From Russula earlei (taxonomy: Eukaryota > Basidiomycota > Agaricomycetes > Russulales > Russulaceae): 64,000 nt of DNA. The position numbers and the translations under genes are program-made. Below, piece by piece: positions 1 through 12,455 of the stretch. The notes beneath the pieces were generated by a model, which did no database searches, was not told the DNA's origin, and was given only the letters and a program-made list of their open reading frames with translations. The DNA lies in NCBI GenBank assembly GCA_025769875.1, contig JAGFNK010000112.1, positions 62,001 to 126,000 on the forward strand, written 5' to 3'. How positions within the stretch are numbered: the first letter of the stretch is position 1; each line of letters begins with the position of its first letter.

Positions 1-412
1 TCGGTCGAGGGCAGCGCTGCTGCTGCGCGGACGCGGAGCCGTGGGGTTTGACTCATATGCGGCTACCAGAACGGCTGGCTCTGAGTATGGAGAGTGATTG
101 CGGCCCGTCGCGATATGGTAGGTGTTACGAGGACTCTCGAGACCGGGGCTAGAAGAAGGTAGCGTGGCGGACGATCCAAGTGAGAAACGGCGATGATCAA
201 AGGATGAATGTTCCATACCCGAACGGTATATCATCCAGTTCGTTACGGAGGTGGTGACTCCCAACCGAGGTTCCGTCCCAAGAAGGGCTCCCGTGAAGAT
301 GCGGACCCCGACGTGAGGGACCTGCTTGGAACTGGCTGCGATGCTTGCCCGTGGGAGAGATGTCAAATGAGCTGATGGGTGGCAAAGTGATCCGTTCGTG
401 CGCATCGGTCAT
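1..412 (-). CDS. 5' end of an unrecognised Ser/Pro-rich protein (partial)
   Basis: The minus-strand start ATG lies at 412-410, behind a C/T-rich leader on the same strand (about 420-470), which is a common promoter look in these fungi. The frame opens with a short motif LPPISSFDIS, then becomes rich in Ser, Pro, His and Arg and stays open to the left window edge. The reading frame shifts once at the C run at 218-220; dropping one base there joins two long open frames without a stop, so I read this as one gene with a one-base excess. Such Ser/Pro-rich N-termini occur in fungal transcription regulators, but no DNA-binding domain is visible in the part present, so the function is unknown. The 3' part of the gene is outside the window. 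Confidence 0.5.
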
Positions 413-3400
413 AGTTGCGCAGAGGAAGGTATGGGGAAGGGGGAGGGGGCGGAGGAGGGAGTATGAGCGTAGCGGTTGCAGAGAGAGGGGGTGAGCTTCC
501 TCGTTACAACATACCAGCTTATAGACAATAATTCTCTGGCGCCAAGCAACACCGACAGGCTGGCCGTGAAACAACAGGAACTCGACCACGTAGGAGCCGT
601 CACGTTGCTATGCAGGCCTAACCCTTCCATTTGGGTAAGGCCAATGCCAGCGTGCATGGTGAGGTCCCAGAATGGATGGGTGTGCCCTCCCGAGGATATA
701 TACCATGAATTTCAGAAGCTTGCGAAGCACAGTACTGCACCTACGACGTCGTGGCACAGAAAAGCCCGAAGGGTTGAAAAGACGACGACATTTCCAAAGA
801 CTTACTCCGAGGTAGCCGTTGAAAAACTCTCGATCATGCCTTTAATGTGGACGCGTTGAGAAAGAACGGCCCAAAAATGGAGAGCGATGCTGAAATCCGT
901 GATGCCCTTAGGTGGTGGCTGCGTGCCAAGTGCCAACATCAAACGGGTGTGAACAAAAACAGCATGTCCAGTGCCGTGCGTTCCCAAAAAAAAACAAAAA
1001 ACAAAAAAAAATACAGAAAATGTGTGTGTGCATGGCACGGGCCCATGATACCAAAACAGAAACGCGTTATGACATATTCGAAGGTGAAGTCCTTGTGTGT
1101 GAGAGGCGGGGCGGGGCGGACAAGAGAAGAAGAACTTTACTGGACGTGTGTTGAACGTTCGTTGAACAACAACAAACTGCCACGCACACGATTACGGGAC
1201 CCCGTACACGGCAACCTCTCTCTCTCTACTCCTACAACGATCGACTCTCCGCCACCAGTGCATTTTCGACGCCCAGGACGACACACCACGCTTGTAGCCT
1301 CCTGCCGAGGTGCGCTCGTGAAAACCAAATCAAAGTGTCACAATCGACGTTACACAGCCCGCTATTAAGGCTCGTTCCCACTTGCCCGTACGGTGGCTGC
1401 AGTGCCCCGGCTCGTGTTTCCATCGAGTCAGAGCATCTCGCCTCAATTTTACGCTAGGTGAAACGTAACGATTTCCACGCATACCAAAATCGTCTAGCCG
1501 AATCTTCGACTTCGCAGCAACTATGATGATGGGGCTCCGACCCTACATGACATTCAATAATAACTGACTAGACCCATGGCTGATACGACGGCCTCAGAAC
1601 CCGCCGTAAGAAATCGGTTCCAATCAGCTGTGCATATTCCCTCCGTATCCATGGTCCCTCCTTCGAAGCAACTTAAACGCGTCCTATAGACGACGAATTT
1701 CGCAGGCCGACGGGAGCTTCATATCCGTGGGAGGCGAGTACGAGATTCACCGCCTCCTTCACGGCGCACATTTACGTCCATCTTCAATAAAAGACCCTGT
1801 GGGTCCGTTACGCCAATTTACCAGTCCCACCCTACGCCACCGCCTTTTTTTCGCGACAACCACGTCGGCAAAACGATGCCAAAAAACATAAGCTTCATTG
1901 ATGACGGACTCGACATCTGAAGCCATCTGAAGAAACGCGACGTGTTGGAACGTCTAGTCTGGAACGTAACGCACGCATGGATCGACACCGCAGATGTTGC
2001 CATTGGATAAAAGAAAGACGTATCGTTTGCCGTTCAATTGGGGGTTCCTGCTTGGCATGGCCCTGCAAAGCTCGCCGGATCAAGACCGCCGGGTTGCCTT
2101 GTCATGTGTGTGGGGTGCAAAATGCGATGCCGTCACGCGCGCACCACACGGCTACGTTGTCGGATTGGGACTAGTATGAGCCTCAGAATGCTCAATCTGA
2201 TTAAGGACCGTGTGCGGTTCCCGGAACTCCATTACCAATTGGGCAGAGGGTGTGTTGTCAAATGGGCCCGACTTGCCTCGCTCTGGAATTGTCAGGAGTT
2301 TAGCTGGAGTCATTGGCCAAAACTGTTGTCCTCTTAGAAACAACCAAGTTGGAAAATGCCTTACGAGTCAAAACTCCAGCAACTACTCTAGTAGATGCCA
2401 TTTCCTGGTGTAAAGCCCTCGCATTGGCCTCTTGGCTGAAGTATAGCATGATGAGTGATGTAATCGGTGAGGACACCATGCTATAGCCCAGGTGTGCGGA
2501 TCGCGACGTGTACCTCCTGAAGCTTCGCCCCGACCAGAGCATGTGGAACACACCGTTAACGCAGTATGAATTTAGCTAGCCTAGGGTTGATGTGAGCTAC
2601 TCAGGGTGGGGCGGGAGATCATATCGCCGAAAAGACCGGAAATTCAGAGGGGCCGCAATGCATACGATATACGGCAAAATGAAACAAATCATAGCAGTGA
2701 CTAGTCACAATAGAGTCCAGATAACACCCGGATGGACTTGTGCCACTACTGGATGAGGCGTCAAGCACTGCGTTCGAGTCAAGTCAACATGAGTCCTACA
2801 TCCCTGGGGTTTCTGGGAGAAGGCCTCAGAGATAAACAAATGGGCAATTCATCACCCTATGCTATCTTCATACTGTCCGAACTAGCCTGACAGTGGGCGT
2901 GACCTGAGACTTGATCGCCGGGGAACAGGTACAGTACTACCGGGCCCGAGTCCCTGAAATGGCGAAGCAACTTGGCACGGGCTCGGCACTGGCACGAATT
3001 GTAGCACGAACCCATCAATCATCAGTCATGCATCGGTGGACGACAAAATCCGAATAAAGCCATATTCGATACGAGCCAGGGTCCCGCATGTCGCAGACTA
3101 TTGGCATCAACAGCATAGCCGGGGGTGAAGCGGCCCTAGCCTGAATGGCGTTTCGGAGGATCGCACATGGCACAGGGGGTTCTGCCCATCCGGAGAATCC
3201 TAGTGAACCTGTATGCCAGGGTCGATCAGCTCAGTGTAAGTAATCAACGTGGCTTTGAAACCACCGTTATGAAAGGATTGCTAATGCCCCTACTAGTACT
3301 AGTGGTACCCGCGTGCTGCGAGACGAATGCACGTGAGACCGTCGCGACACATCCGTCACGGGATGTTATGTAACATAATCGGCGGCCGCGCGAATTGGGA

Positions 3401-4691
3401 ATTGTTACACGCACACCCAGCACACAACCATTTGTTTGTTGCTCTAGTGATATCGTAGCATCGAAGGACACGCCTGCACCCCGCAGTTTGATCAGACGCA
3501 AACAGATACAACGTGATGGACACCCAAATCTGTTGGGAACCGATGGTCGGTTGGGTTTTCATTTCGCATGTAGTGCGTCCCCCAGCCGCGCTGGTTTGCG
3601 ATTAGGGCACTACCGATACCATTCCGATTTCCGCCCACACAGATACCTCATTCCAACATAGCCCATTTTCAGTCACTCCATCGACACATGCGCGTGGAGG
3701 TCAGCTAGCTTAGCGTTGCGCATTGCGGGCTGTGCATTGATAGGGTAACAAGATCATAATAATGAAAATATTTGTCTCCAAAGGATCGCGATGCAGACAT
3801 CTACCGGCTAGGTCTGGCAACGGTTGATTCAGCTCTGATCTTGAAGTGCCGGGAGTACATCAAATCCAACCGTCGTGGACCCATCACCCCAACGTCAAAT
3901 GGTACAGGGGGCGGCACTTGGGCGTCAGATCCTGCGCAGAAGATAGGGGGCACAGCTAGAGAGGGCTGCATTACGCCACTACGTTTGGGCGTGTAAAACA
4001 ACGAGTCTCAATCTACATCAGACTCGAGGATGGGATGCGCCAGCTGGGCCAATGAAGCATGTGAGTATGCCAGTGTACTATTAGCCAAACCGTCTGGTAG
4101 AACCACCCGAAGATATTTGGTCCCGATCAACATCGTGCCAGACGAGCCATCTTGATGTTCAAATGGAGCCAAACCATCGGCACCCTCGGTTAGGAAAAGA
4201 AACCCAGGACAACCGTTCGGTTGAGCTGGGGCTAGTACATGTTACACTTCACCGAAAGTGTGGCACGGCCAGCGTCATCAATAGGGTAATGCGATCACCG
4301 TTGTGGTGGTGTCATAACCTAGAGCTAAAGTGGATCACAGCAAAAAAAGATAACCGAAGGTTATAAGGGGGTGCAATAGACCCATTGCTCGGCGCTGCGA
4401 AAGTGGGGATGGCTGCGAGAATATATTTCGCAGTTGGGGTGTCGCATATGAAACGCAGGTTCATTTCTCTTTTCCAAAGGAAGGTCTATCACACGGAGAG
4501 ATTGGCCGGGTTCCATTAGATCAGACATGCTGTTCCAAGACTCCAGACGCAAACTGCTTGGCCAATAAGGAGTCAACCTGCTTCTCTCGGTTATTGGCGC
4601 AGAGGAGAGTTGGTCGCAATTTCCATAAATAGTTTGTTCCACAGAGTCGAGGCCATTTTGTTCGAGTCACGTGTATTCGTGAGTTGATCAC
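413..4691. other. Long stretch with no supported gene
   Basis: I see only short, mutually overlapping open frames with no recognisable domain, no consistent splice pattern and frequent stops. A-rich runs lie at 987-1013. Base composition resembles the neighbouring gene region rather than the AT-rich transposon islands, so this may be decayed unique sequence or very old repeat. Nothing specific is called. Confidence 0.5.
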
Positions 4692-6729
4692 ATGACTCTG
4701 ACGCTCAATGGAATTGCCCAGGCCACACTAAATATTGTTTCTTTCAGATGGAAGATGAGCAACATTTGGTTCCCTCTCCCCGTTGCCTCCTTACTGCGCA
4801 GGATAGTCAACGTCCTGTCCTCGTTATCTATCACCCATCCATACCTATTGCCTACGCCATCAACCGACAAGAACAGCCCAGAGCGTACATCCCATTGGGC
4901 TACCCGAATCCAGTGGTGGGGTGGACGACATGAGGCTCAAGGACATGTACCGTGGACAACGATTGTGGAGAACGGTTTGGGTGACATCTTGCAAGGTGCA
5001 TACACGCTCAATGATGGCAGAACCCCTATTCGGATCTTACCATTTCATCATCTCATAGCATCATCAGGCAACCTCTCCGTACCCTGGTTTCATCGGTCCG
5101 CCCGCCTCTCGGTTTTCCGTCATGATGAACAGCTCAGCGATCCGACAAGAACTGAGAAGATCCACTATACTCCGGATCCCAGTTCCCATCCCCAGGAGCC
5201 GTCCGAGCCGGCAGACAGCGCCAATAAGGACAACAAGAACCTGGATGAGATCCATCACCTGATGCTCAACCCAGTACTATATGACCCTCTCCGCACCCCG
5301 CGTTACCCTATCGTATTGTGTCATGGTGCGCGACTCCTTGCACCACTTCCGCAGGAAGACCTACGACTCTAACTTCAGGATTATATGGATTTGATGTCCG
5401 TGGGTTCCCGAGTTTGCGCATGCACTACTGGTCGAGCGTCCTCAACATCTTGCGCAAGACGGTCGGAGCAGAGGTCATCGTGACAGCTGTGCCAGCGACG
5501 GGCTCAATCGCGTCCCGCGCAGAGCAACTTGACCGGTACCTTCAGATGAAAGCTCTTGGGCGTGGAATTAACTTTATGGCGCACTCGATGGGCGGACTTG
5601 ACTGTCGACATCTCATTCACCCATCTCAAGCCTGTGAACTACACGCCGTTATCGCTCACAACGATCGCGACACCACATCGCGGAAGCCCCTTTATGGATT
5701 GGTGCAAGGCACGTCGTATGTGTTATGTTATATCATCATCCACTGCTTACACTACCCATCGTAATAAGGAGCACCTCGGTTTGGGCCGTCAGCGGCTAGG
5801 AGAAAAGAAGCAAGTGTCGACTGTCACCACCCAGCCTGTACCCACGATGAGTACAGCAGCGGCCGAAGCGACAGCAGAAACACCATTTATTGCGAGCATG
5901 GGATCTTCACCCTCGTTGTCATCCGCCAACTCGTTTTTATCCTTGCCGTCATCATTCACCACTTTTTTACTTGGCATGTTCGACCCACCGGCCTTCGCCA
6001 ACCTAACGACAGGCCTACCTAACCGAAATCTTCAACCCGCGTACACCAGACGACCCGCGGGTGCGTTACTTCAGCGTTGCGGGACGCACGGGCGGAATGA
6101 GCATTTGGCACCCGCTCTGGCTCCCCAAGCTTGTCTTGGATGGTGCCGATGGTGGAGAGGGCCACGATGGTCTCGTGAGCGTGCACAGCGCTCGTTGGGG
6201 CGAGTTCCTTGGTGTCATCGAGGGCGCTGACCACTGGGCATTGAGGGGTGCCAGCGGGATCGAACTCGGCGTCGACCTGCCATCTGCGGTCAATGACGCG
6301 TGGGGATTCGCTGATTGGGGCCGTTTTGTGCGGGCACTCGGGCGGTTCGAGGGGCGCACTGCGGGGATTGAGAAGGACGGTGGATTGCGGGAAGAGAAGG
6401 CAAGTGAGTGGCAGGATGAGGTTAGGATGGCTGAGGACGACACGGCTTTATCGGAGGAGGACGGGCTCAGGTCGTCTACGGACCGTTTGTCGGCGGTGTT
6501 TGATTGGCTGGTAGAGCAGGTTCCTGCTGCAACTCGCAGCGGGATTTCCTTTGCTGGGGATGGGAACGAGGCCGGCGGTGGCGCGGGAGGTGGCGCGGCT
6601 GAAAAGAGGGAGGACGCCACCAGATGGAACGATGCAGCGCGTGCTGCGCCACCGAAACGGAGAGGCGAGATAGACCTAGAACGGTTGTACGTTGCCCTCG
6701 CGCGAAAGCTGTACGACGAGGGCCTGTAG
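4692..6729 (+). CDS. Lipase of the alpha/beta-hydrolase fold, two one-base frame breaks
   Basis: This resembles fungal triacylglycerol lipases of the family with the entry motif NPVLYDPLRTPRYPIVLCHG. The nucleophile elbow AHSMGG supplies the catalytic Ser, a DGLVSVHSARWG segment the likely Asp, and GADHW the likely His. Intron 1 is 5326-5378 (GT-AG). A second intron fits 5709-5768 with a GC donor (AG|GCACGT). The frame breaks twice, at the CCC at 5620-5622 and the CC at 6014-6015; removing one base at each restores the lipase frame, giving DWCK joined to EHLGLG and FANLTTG joined to YLTEIFNP. The C-terminus ends at TAG 6727-6729. The N-terminal start is uncertain: 4692 is the first ATG of the open frame, but the conserved part begins only near 5240. 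The enzyme would hydrolyse acyl esters; its location cannot be told because the start is unclear. The breaks may be sequence errors or a young pseudogene. Confidence 0.75.
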
Positions 6730-7067
6730 TAGCCAGCATTTTGTTTCTGGTCTGGGATGGATGGGACGTTCGATTAGAGAAAACAGAGATAAGAGGCCAT
6801 CAGGAATCAGATTCGCGAAATGAGAGAAAGAAAATGATAATAATTAGCCGCTGGCGACACCGTCGATAGCGATAGCCCATTCATTGGTCCCTCGAAAGGA
6901 ACGTTCGAGAACGGGTTTGATGACCAGACAAAGGTGCAAACTCGGCTTGTCTCGGTCGTTCATGCGCAACCTTTCGGCGATTCGCTTCCCCACGATATAT
7001 ATCGACTGACTGACCCCCCGATCCCCTCGTCCATCTCTCTCACCCCACATTCCCACCTATAAAACAG

Positions 7068-7145
7068 ATTACGTTTTTTTTTTTTCCCTTCTTCCTTCTA
7101 TCGCACCCTCCCCTCTGTATAGACCTTTCTCTATCCTTTTTGCAA
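7068..7145 (+). promoter_or_regulatory. Pyrimidine-rich tract upstream of the dehydrogenase
   Basis: A long T/C stretch (T run at 7075-7085, then CCCTTCTTCC-like blocks) ends about 15 bases before the ATG at 7159. CT-rich blocks just upstream of the start are a common core-promoter feature of filamentous basidiomycetes. No clear TATA box was seen. Confidence 0.4.
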
Positions 7146-7158
7146 CGCACTCAGAATC

Positions 7159-8708
7159 ATGTTGCCGCCACCGTCCATCGGAGAACGTGGAGATCGTGGA
7201 CCTTCGCCCTTGCGTCCGCCGACGACCCCATTTCGAGTCGAAGCACTCTCGCCGATTGACAGCGAACTGCATCCGGTCATACATGCCGGCCGCGTCGCTG
7301 TCATCACCGGTGCCGCAAGTGGGATCGGTCGTGCCGCCGCACGCGAATTTGCCAGGTAAAGTCCCTGATCCTATGCCTTCCGCATTTTTTAGGTGTGGAA
7401 GGGCGCTTCTCGGATCTGCTTTCCTGTGTTCCGATGCGCGCCCGTTGCGCCCTTTTCTTTCACGGGGGCCCCCGCCACACCAAAGCGCATGAGTGATCAC
7501 GCGGCGGGCCCCTGAGCGTCATGTGCCGTCACGGACCTTCCCCGCCCCGTTCCTCAGTCTCAATTTTCTTCCTCTACTGAGCAGTGTCATGACAGGCTCG
7601 GGCTTAAGGTGGCCATCGCAGATGTCAACACCAAGGGGCTTATGGCGCTCGCCGAGGAGCTCTGCGCCAAGTACGGCGAGACGAACGTGCTCGCAGTAGC
7701 GACGGACGTCAGCAAGTTAGAGGATGTCGTACGCCTACGTGAGCGTGTGTATGAGGCGTGGGGCGAGGTGAGCGTCGTGCGGCGGGGCTCCCATTGCACC
7801 TCCTCTTGTATTCGTTCAACGAAAGAGGGAGGGATACCCCGCCGTGACGCTTTCCCGTGCCTACACCCCTTATCCTGTTTTTAGGTTGCCGTGCTGCTCA
7901 ATAACGCCGGGATTGGCGAAAAGGGCGACTCGTTCGAGGGCCTTATCAACTGGAAGGCCGTTTTGGATGTCAACTTGCTTGGGTACGTGCTGCTTTGCGA
8001 CGCCCGGCATGGCATACGCGGAGAGTGGTGTTGTTGATATCGCACAGCGTGCTAAATGTACAGCATACGTTTGTCCCGGTACGTTATCGGTTGGACGGGT
8101 GGTGCCGAAATGAACACATCTCTGGCCAGATGATGCTTCATCAGGAGAACCAGTCGGTCATCATCAACACGGGAGCCAAGGAGGGGATCACGAATTCCCC
8201 GTGAGGATCCAATTCAGACTGGGCATCTCTCGTACTGATCGGTGACCATAGGGGTAACGCTGCGTACAACGCATCCAAGGCGGCGGTGAAGAGCCTCACG
8301 GAGAGTTTGGCATATGAACTTCGGTCACGCCCCCATGTCAATGTGAGGGCTCATCTGTTCATGTGAGTTGATGCTGGAGTTTGCGTTCATAATCACTAAT
8401 GGAAGCACAGCCCTGGATGGACGTGGACGGGGTTGACCGCGGGTGAGGCCAACCAGGACGATATAGAGACCAAGCCGGCGGGGGCGTGGACGGCGATCGA
8501 GACGGTAGAATACATGCTGGACCGGGTGCGCACGGGAGATTTCTACATACTGGTGCCGGACAATGAGAGGCGACGGGAGGTGGACCAGCTGGGGATTCTG
8601 TGGGGAGCGGGGGACGTTGCAGAAGGACGGCCAGCGTTGAGCCAGTGGCATCCGACGTACAAGTCGATGTACGAAGAATATCTCAGGGACAGTTTGGCCT
8701 CGTTGTGA
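7159..8708 (+). CDS. Short-chain dehydrogenase/reductase, 325 aa, seven exons
   Basis: Exons that keep the frame are 7159-7355, 7596-7767, 7885-7982, 8048-8078, 8130-8200, 8252-8362 and 8411-8708, all with GT-AG introns. The Rossmann cofactor motif TGAASGIG lies near residue 50, NNAG follows, and the active-site Tyr and Lys are in YNASK. The C-terminal part (YILVPDNE, EGRPALSQWHP) fits a fungal SDR subgroup of unknown substrate. It would use NAD(P)H to oxidise or reduce a carbonyl or alcohol in the cytosol. Exon 4 has only 31 nt, yet it supplies the conserved helix NLLGVLNVQHTFVP. The position 13 residues before the Tyr, where classical SDRs have the catalytic Ser, is Ala (INTGAKEG), so activity may be lowered or changed. 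It is a neighbour of VTS1 on the same strand but shows no functional link. Confidence 0.88.
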
Positions 8709-8712
8709 TGGA

Positions 8713-9060
8713 TTGTTTGTCCCCTCTCTATCTCAATAATTAATTTTTTTGTGTTATTGTTTTCCTTCCTCTCTTGATCTCCCTCATCATCTCCTCCTCC
8801 TCAATTCTTCTCTCCTAGACCGGCAGGCCCGCTGGTCCTTGTCTAGTTGCAGTTGCGACCCGGCCCCTCTCCTGGGTTTCGCTCCTCCATTCTAGCCAAT
8901 TAATCCTCATCCCGACTCGACGTCGGCCCTCCCTCTCCTCAGCGACCCCTTCCCCCAACCTACCGCCCTCTGAGGGCATTGGAAATACTTAATTATTGTC
9001 ATCCTTCTTGACCCCCTCTTCTTTCCTTTGTTCTATCTAGGGAAGTATTCACCCACCTCC
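8713..9060 (+). promoter_or_regulatory. Pyrimidine-rich intergenic promoter of VTS1
   Basis: The gap between the dehydrogenase stop and the VTS1 ATG at 9084 is dominated by TCC/CTC-type blocks (for example 8765-8815 and 8880-8960) with ATTAATT-type AT patches at 8737-8746 and 8985-8995. This gap must hold the terminator of the upstream gene and the promoter of VTS1; exact sites cannot be fixed by eye. Confidence 0.4.
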
Positions 9061-9083
9061 TTGTGACATCCCAGCATAAAGCG

Positions 9084-9690
9084 ATGTCCTCACTAAGGCC
9101 ACCCCCAAGCCCGAGCCCTTCCCCGGCTCAAGGTACGAATGGCAAGAACGCGAGTGCCCGAGCTTCTATGGGCCCTGCTGCCCGTCCCTCAGCAGGTACC
9201 CAAGGCTTCTCCCTCGCTTCTCCTCGTCCCGGAGGTGGACCCCCTAGTGGGCGCCCGACGAGCGAACTTCTAGGCAGTGCCACCTTTCAAACCCCGGAAG
9301 GTGAGTCCTCTTCCTCCGCCGTTCTCCTTTTTTTTCTTTTTTTTTCTTTTTTCTTCTTTTGGCTATTTGGCTATTTGGCTATTTGGAATGTTCCGCTCCC
9401 AATCCCCATCTGCGTCTTGGGCTTGGTACCCTCCCAGCAGCCACACACCATGCAGGCTCCACTTTCTATTCATCCACCTCGCTTGCGTTGATGCAATAAC
9501 CTCCCCTTGCGCCCTCGCATGTCGTGGTCCGGATCTTTCGCATCATCACGCCATTTCGCTTCACTCCGTTTGGCTTTCTATATCCGAGTCGGTTCTCACA
9601 ACTTTTCACAGCCGATGCTATTGATCAATGGTTTGAGAACTTTCATCATTATGAAGTCACGCTGGTCAGTTTCCCTCTCTAATGCATCAG

Positions 9691-9723
<33 letters not shown>

Positions 9724-11701
9724 TGATCTCATTCGCATGTTCGGATCTCCACGTATAGGAAGAGATGGCAGCTGCCTCTCTCGACGTCAATTTTAAAGAG
9801 GAACTGAGTGCCATCGAGCAATGTAAGGCAACCCCTACGTCATCTCCCATTATCCCGAGTTAATTCCTTTGCAATGTCTGCAGGGTTCAAGGTTCTCTCC
9901 GAAGCCGAGCGCACAGCCGCTCTCTACAGTCTTTTGCAACACTCTACCCAAGTTCAGATTCGTTTCTTTATCACGGTCCTCCAACAGATGGCCAGGGCGG
10001 ACCCTATGACTGCTCTTCTGAGCCCAGCCGTCGGGGGTTCCATGCAAAGCCAGATGGAGGCCAAGCTCGCCACTATGAGTCTCAAATCTCCGGGACTCAA
10101 GTCGACCATGCCTAGCTCTCCGTCCACCCGCAATTTTAGCACCACTAACCCCAACCGCCAATCCCTCGCCTTTGACCCGACTTCCTCCTTCCTCTCTCCC
10201 GATACCGCTAACGGTGTCACCAACCCAAGTGATGCCGCTGCCACACTTGCTCAACAGCGCGCCAAGCTCAAAGCTGCCAACAATGCCGTCCATCGCATCT
10301 CCGCCCCCGCGCTTGCCTCGAGCGCTGGCGAACGCGGCACGTGGGCAGGTGCCAGCTCTCTCGGGCAAGTCGCTGAGCGCGACAGTTCACCCACCCAAGA
10401 AATCACCGTTGAATCCAAATCGTCTCGCCCTCAAAGTACTGACTTCTCCGGTATCGCCGCCAGTGCTGCCTTCCGTTCTCCCCGTCCCTGATGGCGTTGC
10501 CAGTGGTGGCGCCGGTCTTGATACCCTTTCACCTGCTGTGGGGGACAGCTGGGCGAGCATGGTCAATACCCCGCTCCTACCCATGTTCCAAAAGACCTCG
10601 ACGACTAATAATGGCGGTCCTGGGTCCACCCAGACCGTCGACCTCGCCACTGCCAAATTGACTGACCTTTATGGTGGCGCTACGGTTCCCCGCCTGGACG
10701 GGCCCGAGAAATTTCGCCGCACGTCCAAAGGCCACACGCCCGATTCCGGTGGTAGCAATAGCAGCAACACTGCCGTCACCAGCGGTAGCTCCAACAATGG
10801 TGTTTATGGCGATGACGGCGAACTCATTCAAGGCCAAAATCAACAAGCTCGTGTCCAAGGCAGCTCTGTGAGAAGCCTCCGCAATGGCAGCGCTTGGTCT
10901 GGTTCTCAAAGCCCCGCATTATCTAATGCCTCGGGCCGTTTCGGCGGGAGTGACGATGGAAGCAGCGCGATGGCTGCCGCCGCCCAGCAGCAGGCGGCAC
11001 TCGCTGGATTGGGGATGGGCGTTGGGTTCAACCTTGGTCTCGGGTCTCCAGCACTCGCCGGGATGCCAAACGGGCTCAGCATGGCGCACCTTGCCCAACT
11101 GAATGGCATGAACGGCATAAACCCATTCGGAGTCAACATGAATATGCTCAGTATGGCCAACCTCAACGCGATGGGCCTCACCGCCGAGGCACAGCTCCTA
11201 GCTGCTCAGATTGCCGCCGCTGGAGGAAACTTTGGTCAGCCGGGTCTCAGCGCAGGCCTGGGTAACTTTGGCGGACTACAGAGTGGCCTTGGGGGACAGC
11301 GTAGCGGCCCAGGCCGCTCCGGTGGGCGCTCTCCTGGCGCGGGGTCCAACAAGGGCACCCCAGGTAGCGGAACGAAGAAGGACGAGGATGATTTTGACCC
11401 GGCAGTGCTGAGCGACGTCGCTGGGTGGCTGCGCACGCTGCGCCTGCACAAATATACGCCCAACTTTGAGGGTATGACATGGAAGGATATGGTCGTCATG
11501 GACGAGGCTGCCCTCGAAGCGCAGGGTGTCGCCGCGCTCGGCGCGCGCAGGAAGATGCTCAAGACATTCGAGATAGTACGCAAGAAGATGGGCATCGACG
11601 ATCCTACTGCCCCTCCGCCTCCCGGTGTTTCCGCCCCCACTCCACCCTCCTCTGCCGGCACTATTGGTACGGGCAGTGGTGCAGCATCACTCGTTGCTTA
11701 G
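9084..11701 (+). CDS. VTS1: Vts1/Smaug-type SAM-domain RNA-binding protein, about 716 aa
   Basis: Exons are 9084-9300, 9612-9664, 9759-9822 and 9884-11701 (GT-AG introns). The N-terminal block ADAIDQWF...[16 protein letters not shown]...[19 protein letters not shown] is the conserved Vts1 head. A long Ser/Gly/Asn/Ala-rich linker follows. The SAM domain is at about residues 622-683, with [14 protein letters not shown] and [19 protein letters not shown]. Vts1 proteins bind CNGG stem-loops in mRNA through the SAM domain and recruit the Ccr4-Not deadenylase, acting in the cytoplasm. The frame breaks once at the CCC run 10486-10488; dropping one base joins FRSPRP to DGVASGG. There is no room for an intron there, so a one-base excess is the simplest reading. 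I chose 9084 because it is the first ATG of the conserved frame. Confidence 0.9.
9363..9386. repeat. Three tandem copies of CTATTTGG in VTS1 intron 1
   Basis: The 8-base unit CTATTTGG is repeated three times head to tail inside the 311-nt first intron (9301-9611), just after a long T/C tract. It is a simple repeat with no sign of function. Confidence 0.9.
9691..9723. repeat. (CAT)11 microsatellite in VTS1 intron 2
   Basis: Eleven uninterrupted CAT triplets lie in the second intron of VTS1 (9665-9758). Read on the minus strand it looks like a poly-Asp coding frame, but this is only the repeat. It should be polymorphic between strains. Confidence 0.95.
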
Positions 11702-12455
11702 TTTCTCTTGCAAGGGGAGGCTTCCGGGATAAAAAAATATGCAACTGAACCGAGTCCTATCCATTCATGACTCCTTATCTCATTTGTCCTATGTCGGCGC
11801 TGCGTACTTCCGTGAAAATGCCTCCGATTTTTATTTGATTCCGATTCTATTCGACGTTGTCGACTTTTATTCCGTTCGATTCCACTGGAAGGGGGATTCG
11901 GGGGGGGGGGGAGGGAGGGGCGTTCCTGCGATGACACCGCTGACTGGATCGATTGGATCATACTTGATATCTGTTCACTTGGATGACGCCCGTGCCAGAA
12001 TAGTGTCGTGTCTTCGTTCAGTTTGTTTTTTCTGTGTACATACGTGCATCGGTGTAAAATACACATATATATATTTGTATACGAGACGTCAACCTATCCC
12101 GTTCTACTCTGGTTAGGCAGTGAATCCGCAAGCGACGTTTCTAAAGGTGTTTGGGCCCGAGCATTCTGGAGATGTTTACAGTTACACGGCAATCTGGGGG
12201 ACATGTGATCGACCTGTGCCCTTGTAGTCCATTCAATGAGCCACCACATGCCTACAACACATCAACGTATACGACGCATCCAAATAGTGCTCTGGATCGC
12301 GCCAGAATGGCACTCAGTCCTGAGAAAGCGATCACTAACACTGTACGCGGCGTTGCAACCACTGGCAGTGTCCACTTTCGGGAGAGTCAAAGTGGCAGCT
12401 GTAGGCCGTTAGTTGATGTTGATTGAAACTCGGAGGAGCTTCAAGTTGAGCCCAG
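11702..12455. other. VTS1 3' region, no gene seen
   Basis: A G run (11899-11910) and AT-rich blocks such as the TATATATAT at 12065-12075 are visible. They fit a 3' UTR and terminator region for VTS1, but no exact polyadenylation site can be fixed. No coding frame here has recognisable content. Confidence 0.45.

Noticed and set aside
6066..6620. 184-codon minus-strand frame over the lipase
   Set aside because: Antisense of the lipase C-terminal exon; its Ser/Pro richness is a mirror of GC-rich lipase codons.
9596..9850. Minus-strand frame with a run of Asp residues
   Set aside because: It is only the antisense of the CAT microsatellite in VTS1 intron 2.
10172..10491. Overlapping two-frame coding in VTS1 as programmed frameshifting
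   Set aside because: No slippery site with downstream structure is evident, and the same kind of one-base excess occurs in unrelated genes, so an error is simpler.
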